From: a bacterium
GTDB lineage: Bacteria > Zhuqueibacterota > Zhuqueibacteria > Residuimicrobiales > Krinioviventaceae
DNA: 32,718 nucleotides
NCBI GenBank assembly: GCA_029561455.1
Contig: JAKQIY010000038.1
Location: 1 to 32,718, forward strand
Direction of reading: 5' to 3'
The position numbers and the translations under genes were made by a program. Under the pieces are notes generated by a model, which was not told where the DNA came from, ran no database searches, and was given only the letters and a program-made list of their open reading frames with translations. Positions within the stretch are counted from its first letter, which is position 1, and every line of letters begins with the position of its first letter. This document shows positions 8,025-16,456 of the stretch, piece after piece.

Positions 8025-10007
8025 ATGTTAAAAAAAATCGGTTTGCTTATGTTGGTAATGTTCCTGTGCGTTTCGGTTTTACCGGCGCAAAAGCAACAGG
8101 CGTTCGAATTAAAGTCCCCGGATGGCAGCATTACACTGCAAATCACAGCCGGAGAAAAATTGCTCTGGTCTTTACAGTTCAAAGGCCAACAGATCATCGA
8201 GCCGTCGGTTATATCCATGCAATTGCAAAACGGTGAAATCCTGGGCGAAAAGGTCAAGGTCGCTTCCGTGAAAACCGCCAATATCAACAGCCAATTTAAT
8301 GCCCTGTTTTATAAAAGGGCGGTCGTGCAAGATGTATGCAACCAGCTTACTTTGAATTGCACAAAGGACTGGGGGGTCATATTCCGGGTTTACAATGACG
8401 CGTCGGCGTATCGCTTTTTTACCAAACGAAAAGGCGAGATCATCATCAAAAATGAAGAGGCCAACTTTAATTTCAGCGCCGATCACAAAGCCTTTATCCC
8501 CATCCAGTGGGATTACCGCGACGGTCAAAAGTTCAACACTTCTTTCGAGTCGTTATACCGGGAAATCCCTCTCTCCCAATTCCCACGGGATTCCGTTGCT
8601 TTTCTGCCGCTGCTGGTAGATGCCGGTCCCTGCAAAGTGGAAATTATTGAAGCCGATCTTGAAGATTATCCGGGTTTGAATATGGATTTGAATGCTACCG
8701 GCAAGGGTCTTAAAGGCGTATTCGCCCCCTATCCTCTTGAATCTCAACCCAAACAATGGCATTGGCTGAACTTTATTCCGACCCAAAGGGCCGATTACAT
8801 TGCCAAAACCACCGGATCCCGCAGTTTCCCCTGGCGCGCCGTGATCATTGCCGACCAGGATACGGATTTGCTAAATTGCGATATTGTGCAAAAACTGGCT
8901 TCGCCCTGCCGGTTGACGGACGTCTCCTGGATCAAACCCGGCCAGGTAGCATGGGACTGGTGGAATGACTGGAATATATCGCATGTGGATTTTAAAGCCG
9001 GCATCAACACCGAAACCTACAAATACTTTATCGATTTTGCCGCGGCGAACAATATCCCTTATATCCTGCTCGACGCCGGCTGGACTAAAGACGGCGATCT
9101 GACGCAGTGCATACCCGTTCTCAACCTGAAAGAACTGGTTGCTTATGGCGAGCAAAAAAATGTGGGACTGGTTCTATGGGCTTTGTGGTATCATATTCTC
9201 ACCCAAAAAGACAAAGCGTTCCCCTGGTTTGAGCAAATGGGTATTAAAGGTCTTAAAATTGATTTTATTGACCGCGATGACCAGCTTGCCGTGGCCTCGA
9301 CCTTTGAAATTGCTCAACTGGCGGCGCAGCATCACCTGATGGTCGATTATCACGGCGTTTTTAAACCCGCCGGGATACAGCGCACGTATCCCAACGTGGT
9401 GGGCAATGAGGGCGTAAAGGGCATGGAAAATGTTAAATGGGCCAATGAGGATGTGCCTCGTTATGATGTAACCCTTCCCTTTATCCGTAATGTGGCCGGA
9501 CCAATGGACTATACACCCGGCGCTATGCGTAATGCCAATCGCGCCAATTTCCGGCCGATCAACTCTATGCCGATGAGCCAGGGCACCCGCTGCCACCAAC
9601 TGGCGATGTATGTGGTTTACGAAGTACCCCTGCAAATGCTGTCGGATAATCCCACTGTTTATATGCAAGAGCAGGAATGCACCAATTTCATTACCAAAAT
9701 CCCGGTGATGTACGACGAAACCGTGCCCCTTGACGGCCAGGTGGCCGAATATGTAGCGATTGCCCGTAAAAAGGGCGAAACCTGGTATATTGGCGCCATG
9801 AGCAACTGGACGCCCCGCGATCTCACGCTCGATTGCTCCTTCCTGGGCGCCGGCGAGTATACCGCTGCCATCTTCCAGGATGGCGTAAACGCCGACCGCG
9901 ATGCTACGGATTATAAAAAAGTAACCAGAAAACTTTCCGCAGCGGACAAACTGACCATTCACCTGGCTCCCGGCGGCGGCTGGGCGGCGATTTTGGAAAA
10001 GCTGTAA
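8025..10007 (+). CDS. Glycoside hydrolase family 97, retaining alpha-galactosidase-like
   Basis: This exported enzyme of 660 residues is predicted to remove alpha-linked sugars from oligosaccharides in the periplasm. I start it at 8025 because AAAGGAGT (8011-8018) is properly spaced from that ATG and too close to the in-frame ATG at 8019; MLKKIGLLMLVMFLCVSVLPAQ is then a signal peptide. The N-terminal beta-sandwich starts with FELKSPDGSITLQI, as in GH97. The central (beta/alpha)8 barrel contains GLKIDFIDRDDQ and VGNEGVKGMENVKW. The Asp of KIDF (Asp413) and the Glu of GMENV (Glu468) are 55 residues apart, which agrees with the nucleophile and acid/base spacing I recall for retaining GH97 alpha-galactosidase. 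Substrate assignment is inference. It follows the dehydratase-like gene closely. Confidence 0.88.
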   Translation: MLKKIGLLMLVMFLCVSVLPAQKQQAFELKSPDGSITLQITAGEKLLWSLQFKGQQIIEPSVISMQLQNGEILGEKVKVASVKTANINSQFNALFYKRAVVQDVCNQLTLNCTKDWGVIFRVYNDASAYRFFTKRKGEIIIKNEEANFNFSADHKAFIPIQWDYRDGQKFNTSFESLYREIPLSQFPRDSVAFLPLLVDAGPCKVEIIEADLEDYPGLNMDLNATGKGLKGVFAPYPLESQPKQWHWLNFIPTQRADYIAKTTGSRSFPWRAVIIADQDTDLLNCDIVQKLASPCRLTDVSWIKPGQVAWDWWNDWNISHVDFKAGINTETYKYFIDFAAANNIPYILLDAGWTKDGDLTQCIPVLNLKELVAYGEQKNVGLVLWALWYHILTQKDKAFPWFEQMGIKGLKIDFIDRDDQLAVASTFEIAQLAAQHHLMVDYHGVFKPAGIQRTYPNVVGNEGVKGMENVKWANEDVPRYDVTLPFIRNVAGPMDYTPGAMRNANRANFRPINSMPMSQGTRCHQLAMYVVYEVPLQMLSDNPTVYMQEQECTNFITKIPVMYDETVPLDGQVAEYVAIARKKGETWYIGAMSNWTPRDLTLDCSFLGAGEYTAAIFQDGVNADRDATDYKKVTRKLSAADKLTIHLAPGGGWAAILEKL

Positions 10008-10021
10008 GCTTTCGATTCATC

Positions 10022-10096
10022 ATCGCCCTGGATTTATTGGTCTGGGGCGATGAATTTAAATTAAGGCTCGCCCTGGGGATGTTCCCAAGGGCGTAC
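10022..10096. repeat. REP-like palindromic element, diverged copy
   Basis: After the GH97 gene lie ATCGCCCTGGATTTATTGG...GGGGCGAT and then CGCCCTGGGGATGTTCCCAAGGGCG. These are diverged versions of the GCCCTGG stems at 6579 and 17171. The first hairpin begins 15 bases after the GH97 stop and may also work as a weak terminator. Confidence 0.6.
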
Positions 10097-10172
10097 AATA
10101 ATGTAAAAAGCGTAGATTGGGATTCTATCCCACCTTTTTCACCGAAATAAAATGCTTAAAGAGGCAAGAAAC

Positions 10173-10613
10173 ATGTTAAACTACAACACCCTTGAAGAAG
10201 CTTTTATGTTTGTTAGTTCCGGTATGCAACATGAAAATTATGCCGTAATCAACAAAAAAACCGGGGAAATACATTACCGGGGAGACGTGATAGACAGCGG
10301 CGACCTGTTTGCGGACGATGATAGCGAAGATGAAGACGATGAAGAATTTTTGGGCGATAATTACGTCTACGTGCCGCATAAAAACGACCTGGACTTGGGC
10401 AGGAAACTGGTCTTTGATTTTGTAGCGCAATACCTGCCGGACATGTATAACGAGGTTGAACGCATATTCCGTAGCAGAGGCGCTTATAGCCGTTTTAAAG
10501 CGCTGTTGGATGCTGAAAATCAGTTGCAAAACTGGTACAACTATGAAAACGAACGTACCAAAGCCGCGCTTCTGGAATGGTGTAAAGATAACGGTCTGGA
10601 AGTACAGGATTAA
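10173..10613 (+). CDS. UPF0158 family protein
   Basis: This acidic cytosolic protein has about 146 residues. I start it at 10173 (MLNYNTLEEAF) because AAAGAGG lies eight bases before; the in-frame ATG at 10152 would add seven residues without such a site. The family signature is visible: YAVINKKTGEIHYRG near the start, a run of Asp and Glu at ~47-56, then YVYVPHKNDLDLGRKLVFDF, and the C-terminal RSRGAYSRFKALL...WYNYENERTKAALLEW. Members have no established biochemical role and no catalytic motif is evident. It stands alone between GH97 and a lipoprotein gene, and nothing in the surroundings explains its job. Confidence 0.8.
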   Translation: MLNYNTLEEAFMFVSSGMQHENYAVINKKTGEIHYRGDVIDSGDLFADDDSEDEDDEEFLGDNYVYVPHKNDLDLGRKLVFDFVAQYLPDMYNEVERIFRSRGAYSRFKALLDAENQLQNWYNYENERTKAALLEWCKDNGLEVQD

Positions 10614-10918
10614 GAATAAGATGCCATCGCGTCAGGTCATCTGGCTTGGCGCAAATCATTCCAGCCTCCGGCTGAGATTTCACAAAAATCAAAATATCTC
10701 TTGCATTTATCCGTTATAATTGATTATTTTATCGGCATCCGACACGATTACCATTACCAGGGCGCAGTTTTGCTGTATATTTGAATATTTTGGTTTTGCA
10801 ATATATAAATGATACTCTATATATGCCTCACTTGTCACAAGGGCGACATAAAACAATGAATATTTACAAATGTTATGCGTAAATCATTATACCAATACCA
10901 TTAATAGCAAATACTGTC
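10614..10918. other. Intergenic stretch, no gene seen
   Basis: About 305 bases between the UPF0158 gene and the lipoprotein gene hold no supported ORF. One short stem (CAGCC TCC GGCTG, near 10661-10673) is visible without a T tract. The last ~120 bases are AT-rich and presumably carry the lipoprotein promoter. Confidence 0.35.
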
Positions 10919-11371
10919 ATGCGAAAAACCGGTATTATATCCGTCCTTTTTCTTTTGCTCCTGATTGCTTGTCATTCGGATCAGGAAATGAATGTGTACG
11001 ACGGATTTGAATCCGATCAACTGAGCAATATCTGGAACATGGAAAAAATACTGCCCGGCGCTTTACAGATTCAATCGACCTGCGTTCATACCGGCAAGCG
11101 CGCCGCAAAAATCACTTTATACCGCCAAACGGAAGACATTCGCGACCGGTGGTTGAATTTCAGATTCCAAATTCGCTTTTCCAGAACCCCGCAGGGCCGA
11201 ATCCAGGCCTGGCTGATTGACCGGGAAATCATTAATTATAGCGGCGTCACGGCGTACTCGCAAGAGTATGGCTACCCCACACCGAGTTATTTCTATTTTA
11301 AAATGGGATTGCACAGGGATCAGTTTACACTGCCGATGACTATATATATGACTAAAAGAAACAGAAAGTAG
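10919..11371 (+). pseudogene. Polysaccharide-lyase-like lipoprotein, internally shortened
   Basis: The reading frame is open for 150 residues. A lipoprotein signal (FLLLLIAC, Cys18) leads to YDGFESDQLSNIWNMEK and SGK-type text HTGKRAAKITLY, which match the start of the Polysacc_lyase family (concanavalin A-like fold). The text then jumps at about residues 74-78 to WLNFRFQIRFSRTPQGRIQAWLIDREIINYSG and YFYFKMGLHRDQF, which belong to the end of the same domain. The middle strands, roughly a hundred residues in intact members, are absent, so an in-frame deletion is likely and the product is probably inactive. The end is also abrupt: after TIYM comes a basic tail from a TA-rich run near 11340-11350, where DNY-type residues would be expected. 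A genuinely small relative cannot be excluded. Confidence 0.6.
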
Positions 11372-11490
11372 CAGGGGGATGCAATGGTGAAGATATTAAA
11401 AACCAACACTTGACATTGCAGTACTTTAAAAGTGGCAATAATATTTACATCCATTAACAAAAATTACAAGGATAAAAAGAAAGGTATAAA

Positions 11491-14073
11491 ATGTATGAAA
11501 TAACTTTTATTGATAAAATAAGAAAAGAATTAAAATACCTAAATAGTAAACAGATAGTTTATTTTGCTTGGCTTTGTGCAGTGTATTCTTTACCATTTTT
11601 AGGTAGTCACGGCCATTTTAACTTTTGGAATAGAAACAGTAGACAAAAATATCTCTTTTTTATTTTTTATGCTTTAGATATAAGTGCCTTTTCAACTTTT
11701 ACTTATAAAAAAAAATTTGTAAATCACGCATCTGAAGCTTGTGATTCTGTAGAGGCTGATACTGATGCCCGAAACGTCTCCTCCGCTGTAGACTTTGCCG
11801 CAGATACCGCTGCCCATACAAGGGATTCTAGCTTATTCGCTGTAAATGAAGTTAGGAATACAGCCATAAACGCAGCCATAAACTCATTTTATGCCGCGAA
11901 TAGAAATAATAAAGATTTAAAAATTAGAATTTTACATGATTTAAATAAAATTAGGGATAGGGAAGAAATAAATCCTATAAATACTAAGCATTTTTATGGT
12001 GTCATTTGGGATAACTTTCAAAAAGCACTTGCTGCTGAAGGATGCAGTTTTTGGGGACGATTGTATCAAAGTATATTTGATAATGGATTTAAAATAAATC
12101 AAAAGGCTCTTATAAAGCGCATGAATGTTCCAAAAGAAATACAGGAACAAGGGGCGTCAGCAGTAGCTAATTATTTGGAAGCATTGGAGAATGAGGGTGA
12201 ACAGAGACTCAACGAAGCACGAATTATTATCCTGGGCGACAAGGGCGCCGGCAAAACCTGTCTGGCTAGAAAATTGACCGATCCCAAGGCGTCAATGACT
12301 ACAGATGCGGAGAGTACGGCCGGCGTCGATACCACGCTGTGGAAACTGAAAAAAGAAAACATAAATATACATATTTGGGATTTTGCCGGGCATACCGTTA
12401 CCCATGCCGTCCATCAATTTTTCCTGTCCGAGCGTTGCCTTTATATTATCGTCTATGACGGCCGCACCGAAGAGCGCAACCGGTTGGAATACTGGCTAAA
12501 TCACATAAAAAACTTTGGCGGTGATTCAAAAGCAATTATTCTGGTCAACCAACGCGATCAACATAGCATCGATATTCCTATCAATTCTCTTAAAGAAAAA
12601 TATTTAATTGAAGATTATTGTACTTTCTCTATTAAAGATGATAATATTGCTCTGGAAAAATTCCATAATAATGTGACAGAGTTTATTAATAATAATCCAT
12701 CCTGGAATAACCAGGTTATACCGGTTAACTATTTTAAAGTCAAAGAAGAACTTGAGGAACTGTTTGTCAACCGCAAACAGGAAAAAGGGACAGAGTATAT
12801 AACGTTAGAGGATTTTATAAATATAACCGGAAAACACAAGTCGGATAAAAATGAAGAATTATTAAAAAATTTGCATGCGCTAGGAATATGTTTATGGTAC
12901 CCGGGTATGGATAGATTTAAAACCCTGGTTCTAAATCCAGAATGGATAAGTCATGGAGTATATAAAATTATAAATTGGGTGAATGAAGCAAAACGATATT
13001 CTTTATCCCTGAATGATTTTATAACGGTGTTTACAGATGATGCCGAACGCTATCCCGTTGATAAACATGAATTTATTTACGAGTTGATGATGCATTATGA
13101 ACTGGCTTATGAAACGGACGGTAAAGATAAATGTTTAATCATCCCGCATTTGTTAAAGGAAGATCAACCTGCTTCGTTGCCTGTTTTTCAAATTGGTGAC
13201 AGCTTGATGTTGCGCTACAAAGCGGAACAGCCTCTGCCCCCTAATACAATTTCCCGTTTTATTGTGCGACATAACCGGGAAATAAAAAAAGATAGGAATA
13301 AAAATTTAGTCTGGAGATATGGAGTTATATTAGAAGACGGTAAAGGGAATATAGCCTTGGTGCGGGAAGAAGACCGCACAATAAGCGTCTCCGTTAAAGG
13401 GCCGGGGAAAACAGAGTACATCAGTACATTAAGAGAAACCCTCAACGACATTTTTAACAGCTACAAAAGCAACAAACCGGAATTGCAATACCGGGTCGAA
13501 CGCTTCGGACAAATACTGGATGAGGTGGAAAAACAGAATCCCTTGTGGTTGCCGGATAGTAAGATTTTGACTCATACTCAGGAAAATATCCCCTATTTTG
13601 ATGATAAGACAAGACAGCAGATCGATTTGCATTATACGGTCAACTATTACAATATTACTGCACAAACGCTCATAAGTGGACAAGGGAATGAATATTTTGA
13701 CAATTCAATTCACAATACCTTTAATTTTCAAGAATGTAATATAAATTTACAAGGTAATTTAAACGAACTGGCGCGGTTGATTGCAAAAAAAGGTAATGTT
13801 AAAGACTCTGAAGAGTTGAAGGATGCCGCAGCAGTATTGGAAGAAGTGGAAAAGTGCACAAGCAAAGAAGATGTCAAGAAAAAAGGGCTTTTACATAGTC
13901 TACAAAGTATCATGGAAAAATTAGGCGATGAAGATTCTAGTCTACATAAAACAGTTGCGGGACTAGAGAAAGGCATCAGTATTGCCCAGGATATTGCCCA
14001 AAAGTACAATGATATTGCCCAATGGGTGGGCTGGCCGCAAGTTCCCCGGCCGTTTTTGAAAAAGCAGGAATAG
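11491..14073 (+). CDS. Roco-type GTPase (Roc-COR) with unrecognised N-terminal domain
   Basis: This 860-residue cytosolic protein has a Ras-like Roc domain: P-loop GDKGAGKT at 249-256, switch II DFAGH at 297-301, and a NQRD specificity motif at 353-356 that replaces the usual NKxD. A COR-like region follows at ~410-650, including LNPEWISHGVYKIINW. Classical Roco proteins carry leucine-rich repeats before Roc; this one does not. Residues 1-95 hold an AWLCAVYSLPFLGSHGHFNFW block. Residues ~78-155 form an Ala-rich helical stretch resembling immunity-protein helices. The C terminus (~690-860) begins with NTFNFQECNINLQGNLNELARLI and ends in helices with IAQDIAQKYNDIAQW. The protein is likely a nucleotide-driven switch in a conflict or signalling system. 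A BrnT/antitoxin pair follows after 61 bases. The 5' part is more AT-rich than the Roc-coding part. Confidence 0.82.
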   Translation: MYEITFIDKIRKELKYLNSKQIVYFAWLCAVYSLPFLGSHGHFNFWNRNSRQKYLFFIFYALDISAFSTFTYKKKFVNHASEACDSVEADTDARNVSSAVDFAADTAAHTRDSSLFAVNEVRNTAINAAINSFYAANRNNKDLKIRILHDLNKIRDREEINPINTKHFYGVIWDNFQKALAAEGCSFWGRLYQSIFDNGFKINQKALIKRMNVPKEIQEQGASAVANYLEALENEGEQRLNEARIIILGDKGAGKTCLARKLTDPKASMTTDAESTAGVDTTLWKLKKENINIHIWDFAGHTVTHAVHQFFLSERCLYIIVYDGRTEERNRLEYWLNHIKNFGGDSKAIILVNQRDQHSIDIPINSLKEKYLIEDYCTFSIKDDNIALEKFHNNVTEFINNNPSWNNQVIPVNYFKVKEELEELFVNRKQEKGTEYITLEDFINITGKHKSDKNEELLKNLHALGICLWYPGMDRFKTLVLNPEWISHGVYKIINWVNEAKRYSLSLNDFITVFTDDAERYPVDKHEFIYELMMHYELAYETDGKDKCLIIPHLLKEDQPASLPVFQIGDSLMLRYKAEQPLPPNTISRFIVRHNREIKKDRNKNLVWRYGVILEDGKGNIALVREEDRTISVSVKGPGKTEYISTLRETLNDIFNSYKSNKPELQYRVERFGQILDEVEKQNPLWLPDSKILTHTQENIPYFDDKTRQQIDLHYTVNYYNITAQTLISGQGNEYFDNSIHNTFNFQECNINLQGNLNELARLIAKKGNVKDSEELKDAAAVLEEVEKCTSKEDVKKKGLLHSLQSIMEKLGDEDSSLHKTVAGLEKGISIAQDIAQKYNDIAQWVGWPQVPRPFLKKQE

Positions 14074-14134
14074 GAATAAATAAATCCCATGCCCTGCCTT
14101 TAATCCGGAAGAACACAGGAGGAATAATCTTAAA

Positions 14135-14410
14135 ATGCTTTTTGAATGGGATCAAAAGAAAGCACAACAGAATTTGATAAAACACGGCGTAACCTTTGAA
14201 GAAGCAAGAACTGCATTTCGGGATGACATGTCAATTACTATATCCGATCCCTTACATTCTGAAGATGAGGAAAGATTTATCTTGCTTGGATATTCAGAAA
14301 AGAATAGATTAATAGTAGTCGTGCACACAGATCGCCAAAATCAAATTCGGATAATAAGCGCTCGGCGCGCAAGTAAAAATGAAAGAATACAATATGAAAA
14401 AAGAAAATAA
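14135..14410 (+). CDS. brnT: BrnT-family ribonuclease toxin
   Basis: This 91-residue protein matches BrnT throughout: FEWDQKKAQQNLIKHGVTFEEA at the start, then DPLHSEDEERFILLGYSEKNRLIVVVH, and the C-terminal IRIISARRASKNER. BrnT toxins are RelE-fold ribonucleases that halt translation and are held inactive by an antitoxin encoded downstream. The expected Lys/His and Arg residues are present (Lys18-His19 in the LIKHG block and Arg70-Arg71 in ISARRAS), so the toxin looks intact. An AGGAGGAA site lies before the ATG. The antitoxin gene overlaps or abuts its 3' end. Confidence 0.9.
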   Translation: MLFEWDQKKAQQNLIKHGVTFEEARTAFRDDMSITISDPLHSEDEERFILLGYSEKNRLIVVVHTDRQNQIRIISARRASKNERIQYEKRK

Positions 14411-14606
14411 ACATGAAGATATGCTGACCGAGTATGATTTTAGCCAGGGCATCCGCGGGAAATATGCCCGGCAATATGAGGAAGGCGCTAATATAGTCAA
14501 GATTGATCCGGATCTTTTAGATTATTTTCCGGACCAAAAATCAGTCAATGAAGCGCTGCGGAGTTTGGTAGCGATCATTAAAAAATACGAAAAGATTCAA
14601 CAATAA
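14394..14606 (+). CDS. Antitoxin partner of BrnT (BrnA-like)
   Basis: This small protein carries the pattern YDFSQGIRGKYARQYEEGANIV, then KIDPDLLDYFPDQKSVNEALRSLV. It is typical of small ribbon-helix-helix-type antitoxins found behind BrnT genes. The strand IVKIDPD would bind DNA and the N-terminal part would cover the toxin. The start is not certain: in-frame ATGs occur at 14379, 14394 and 14421. I use 14394, which overlaps the toxin end by 17 bases, a usual arrangement for coupled translation. None has a strong ribosome-binding site. The pair probably represses its own promoter through the antitoxin, as known BrnTA operons do. Confidence 0.75.
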   Translation: MKKENKHEDMLTEYDFSQGIRGKYARQYEEGANIVKIDPDLLDYFPDQKSVNEALRSLVAIIKKYEKIQQ

Positions 14607-14896
14607 CCGGAATATTGTTGAGGATTGTTTTGATAAAAACGGGTTTATTCATAAACGACATGCAGGTCGTGCCTTTAGCACAACATTTTTAAGAGAATTA
14701 TCCACAGATAACGCAGATTTTCGCAGATGAGCCGGTATCGGTTCTCACCGCATTTGCCCCCCTGCTCCAACTGTCCCCCGCTGGCTTGGCTCCAGCTTTT
14801 ATCCCGCAATTGCATGAAAATAGTAGTATTTTACATTTTTTCTTTTATATTTAATAGTCAACCCTGAAATCATTACCACTTCCATAGAGGCGTACC

Positions 14897-16417
14897 ATGA
14901 ACTATGGTAAAAACCTTTTGGGGATTCTTTTAATGGTGGTTGTTTCATCAACCTGTCATTACAAAATTATCAATTACGGACCGGTAACGGTTTGTCCAGA
15001 TAACCAGCATTATTTTATGGTCAACGGCCAAATCCGTGTACTCATCACCTCCGATCACCATTACGGCGCCGTCATTGACCGGGATTTTGATTACACCGCC
15101 TATTTAAACTATCTTGCCGAACAGGGCATGAACCATACCCGCATTTATCCCGGCGGTATGTTCGAGCCGCCGGACAAGTATTTACCCGGCAATCCGTTGG
15201 GGCCTCTGCCCGGACGGCAAATTCTGCCCTGGACGCAATCCACCGAAACCGGCGCCAACCCGGCGCTCGCCGCAGCGGGACAGCCATCGTACAAGTTCGA
15301 CCTTGAACAATGGAATCCCGAATATTTCAGCCGCTTAAAGGCGTTTGTGGAACTGGCGCGGCAAAAAGATATTATCGTCGAAGTGGCATTTTTCAACGGC
15401 ATGTACGCGGACTGCTGGCCGCTGATGGCTATGTATCACGGCAACAATATTCAAAATGTCGGCAACTATGAAACGCAAGAATGCGGACTGTACACCACCG
15501 CTGATCCCCGCAACCGGGATGTAATGAACTACCAGCAAGCCTATATTACCAAGATCACTACAGAACTCAACGAATTCGACAACCTCATTTATGATATTTG
15601 CGACGAGCCTTCGCTGGTGGGCAAACCGGACGGCAGCATCGACGTCATGCCCGACAGCCTGGTTAGCCCCTGGCTGCTGGCCATGAAAGACGCCTTTATC
15701 GCTGCGGAAGCGCCGTTGCCCAAAAAACACCTGCTGGGACAAACCGTGCAAAACCTCTCCCCTGATCATTCCGCCGAGTCCTGGTGCCAGTGGCTGCCCG
15801 CCGAGTATGTCCGTCCCGCTCTTAATGCGTTGGAAAAAGACTACAGCGCCAATAAACCGATCTTGGATGTGGAATCGAATTATTTTGGTATGAGCCTGGT
15901 CAAACAATCCTATACGGTCGATAACGTGCGCGCCGAGGGCTGGTGGTTCATTGTCGGCGGCGGCGCGGGATTCATCAACCTGAACGGGGAATATCACCGG
16001 GGACAGGAACAAGGCGGCGCTGATACCCAGACGCAAATTGTCCCGCAAAAGCAAATTCTAAAAAAATATATACATAGTTTTGAACTGGCCGGGATGTCCC
16101 GCTTTACCGGTTACAGCGGCCTGCCTGAAAATACGGTTTCCAGCGCCCTGGCGCAGCCGGGTGCCCAATACGCGCTGTACCTGTGTCACGGCGCCATGGA
16201 TCCGGAATGGGGCGCGCATCTAGCTGTCACCCCGGGAGCCTGGCAGGACACCCTGACCCTGCAGGCAGTGCCGTCGGCGCTGTATGCCGTGGAATGGATT
16301 GATCCTGCAAGCGGAACTCTGGTTCACGACAAGACCATACTCTGGTCCGGGGGCGATATGACGCTGACCACCCCGGAATATACAATTGATATTGCCCTGC
16401 GGATGTTTCGGGAATAA
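14897..16417 (+). CDS. GH5-like glycoside hydrolase, exported
   Basis: This 506-residue exported protein has a hydrophobic leader MNYGKNLLGILLMVVVSSTCH; the Cys could be a lipid site, but the residues before it fit a lipobox poorly. The body is a TIM-barrel glycosidase of the cellulase/DUF4038-like type: DFDYTAYLNYLAEQGMNHTRIYPGGMF early, then DIIVEVAFFNGMY, and NLIYDICDEPSLVG with Glu237 as probable acid/base. ILDVESNYF with Glu326 is a candidate for the second carboxylate. A small C-terminal beta domain (~410-506) follows. Its substrate is unknown; the nearby GH9 and GH97 enzymes suggest plant-type glycans. The spacer upstream (14607-14896) contains an ACGCAGA-type repeat word. It ends 39 bases before the next gene, likely co-transcribed. 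Confidence 0.75.
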   Translation: MNYGKNLLGILLMVVVSSTCHYKIINYGPVTVCPDNQHYFMVNGQIRVLITSDHHYGAVIDRDFDYTAYLNYLAEQGMNHTRIYPGGMFEPPDKYLPGNPLGPLPGRQILPWTQSTETGANPALAAAGQPSYKFDLEQWNPEYFSRLKAFVELARQKDIIVEVAFFNGMYADCWPLMAMYHGNNIQNVGNYETQECGLYTTADPRNRDVMNYQQAYITKITTELNEFDNLIYDICDEPSLVGKPDGSIDVMPDSLVSPWLLAMKDAFIAAEAPLPKKHLLGQTVQNLSPDHSAESWCQWLPAEYVRPALNALEKDYSANKPILDVESNYFGMSLVKQSYTVDNVRAEGWWFIVGGGAGFINLNGEYHRGQEQGGADTQTQIVPQKQILKKYIHSFELAGMSRFTGYSGLPENTVSSALAQPGAQYALYLCHGAMDPEWGAHLAVTPGAWQDTLTLQAVPSALYAVEWIDPASGTLVHDKTILWSGGDMTLTTPEYTIDIALRMFRE

Positions 16418-16456
16418 ATAGCGGAATAATAAAAATCATTATACAGGACATTAAAC

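Noticed and set aside
9174-9962. 262-residue minus-strand open frame over the GH97 gene
   Set aside because: It is a shadow of the GH97 coding frame with no signal or motif of its own.
15335-16054. 239-residue minus-strand open frame over the GH5-like gene
   Set aside because: It is antisense to a clear glycosidase, with no start site or domain.
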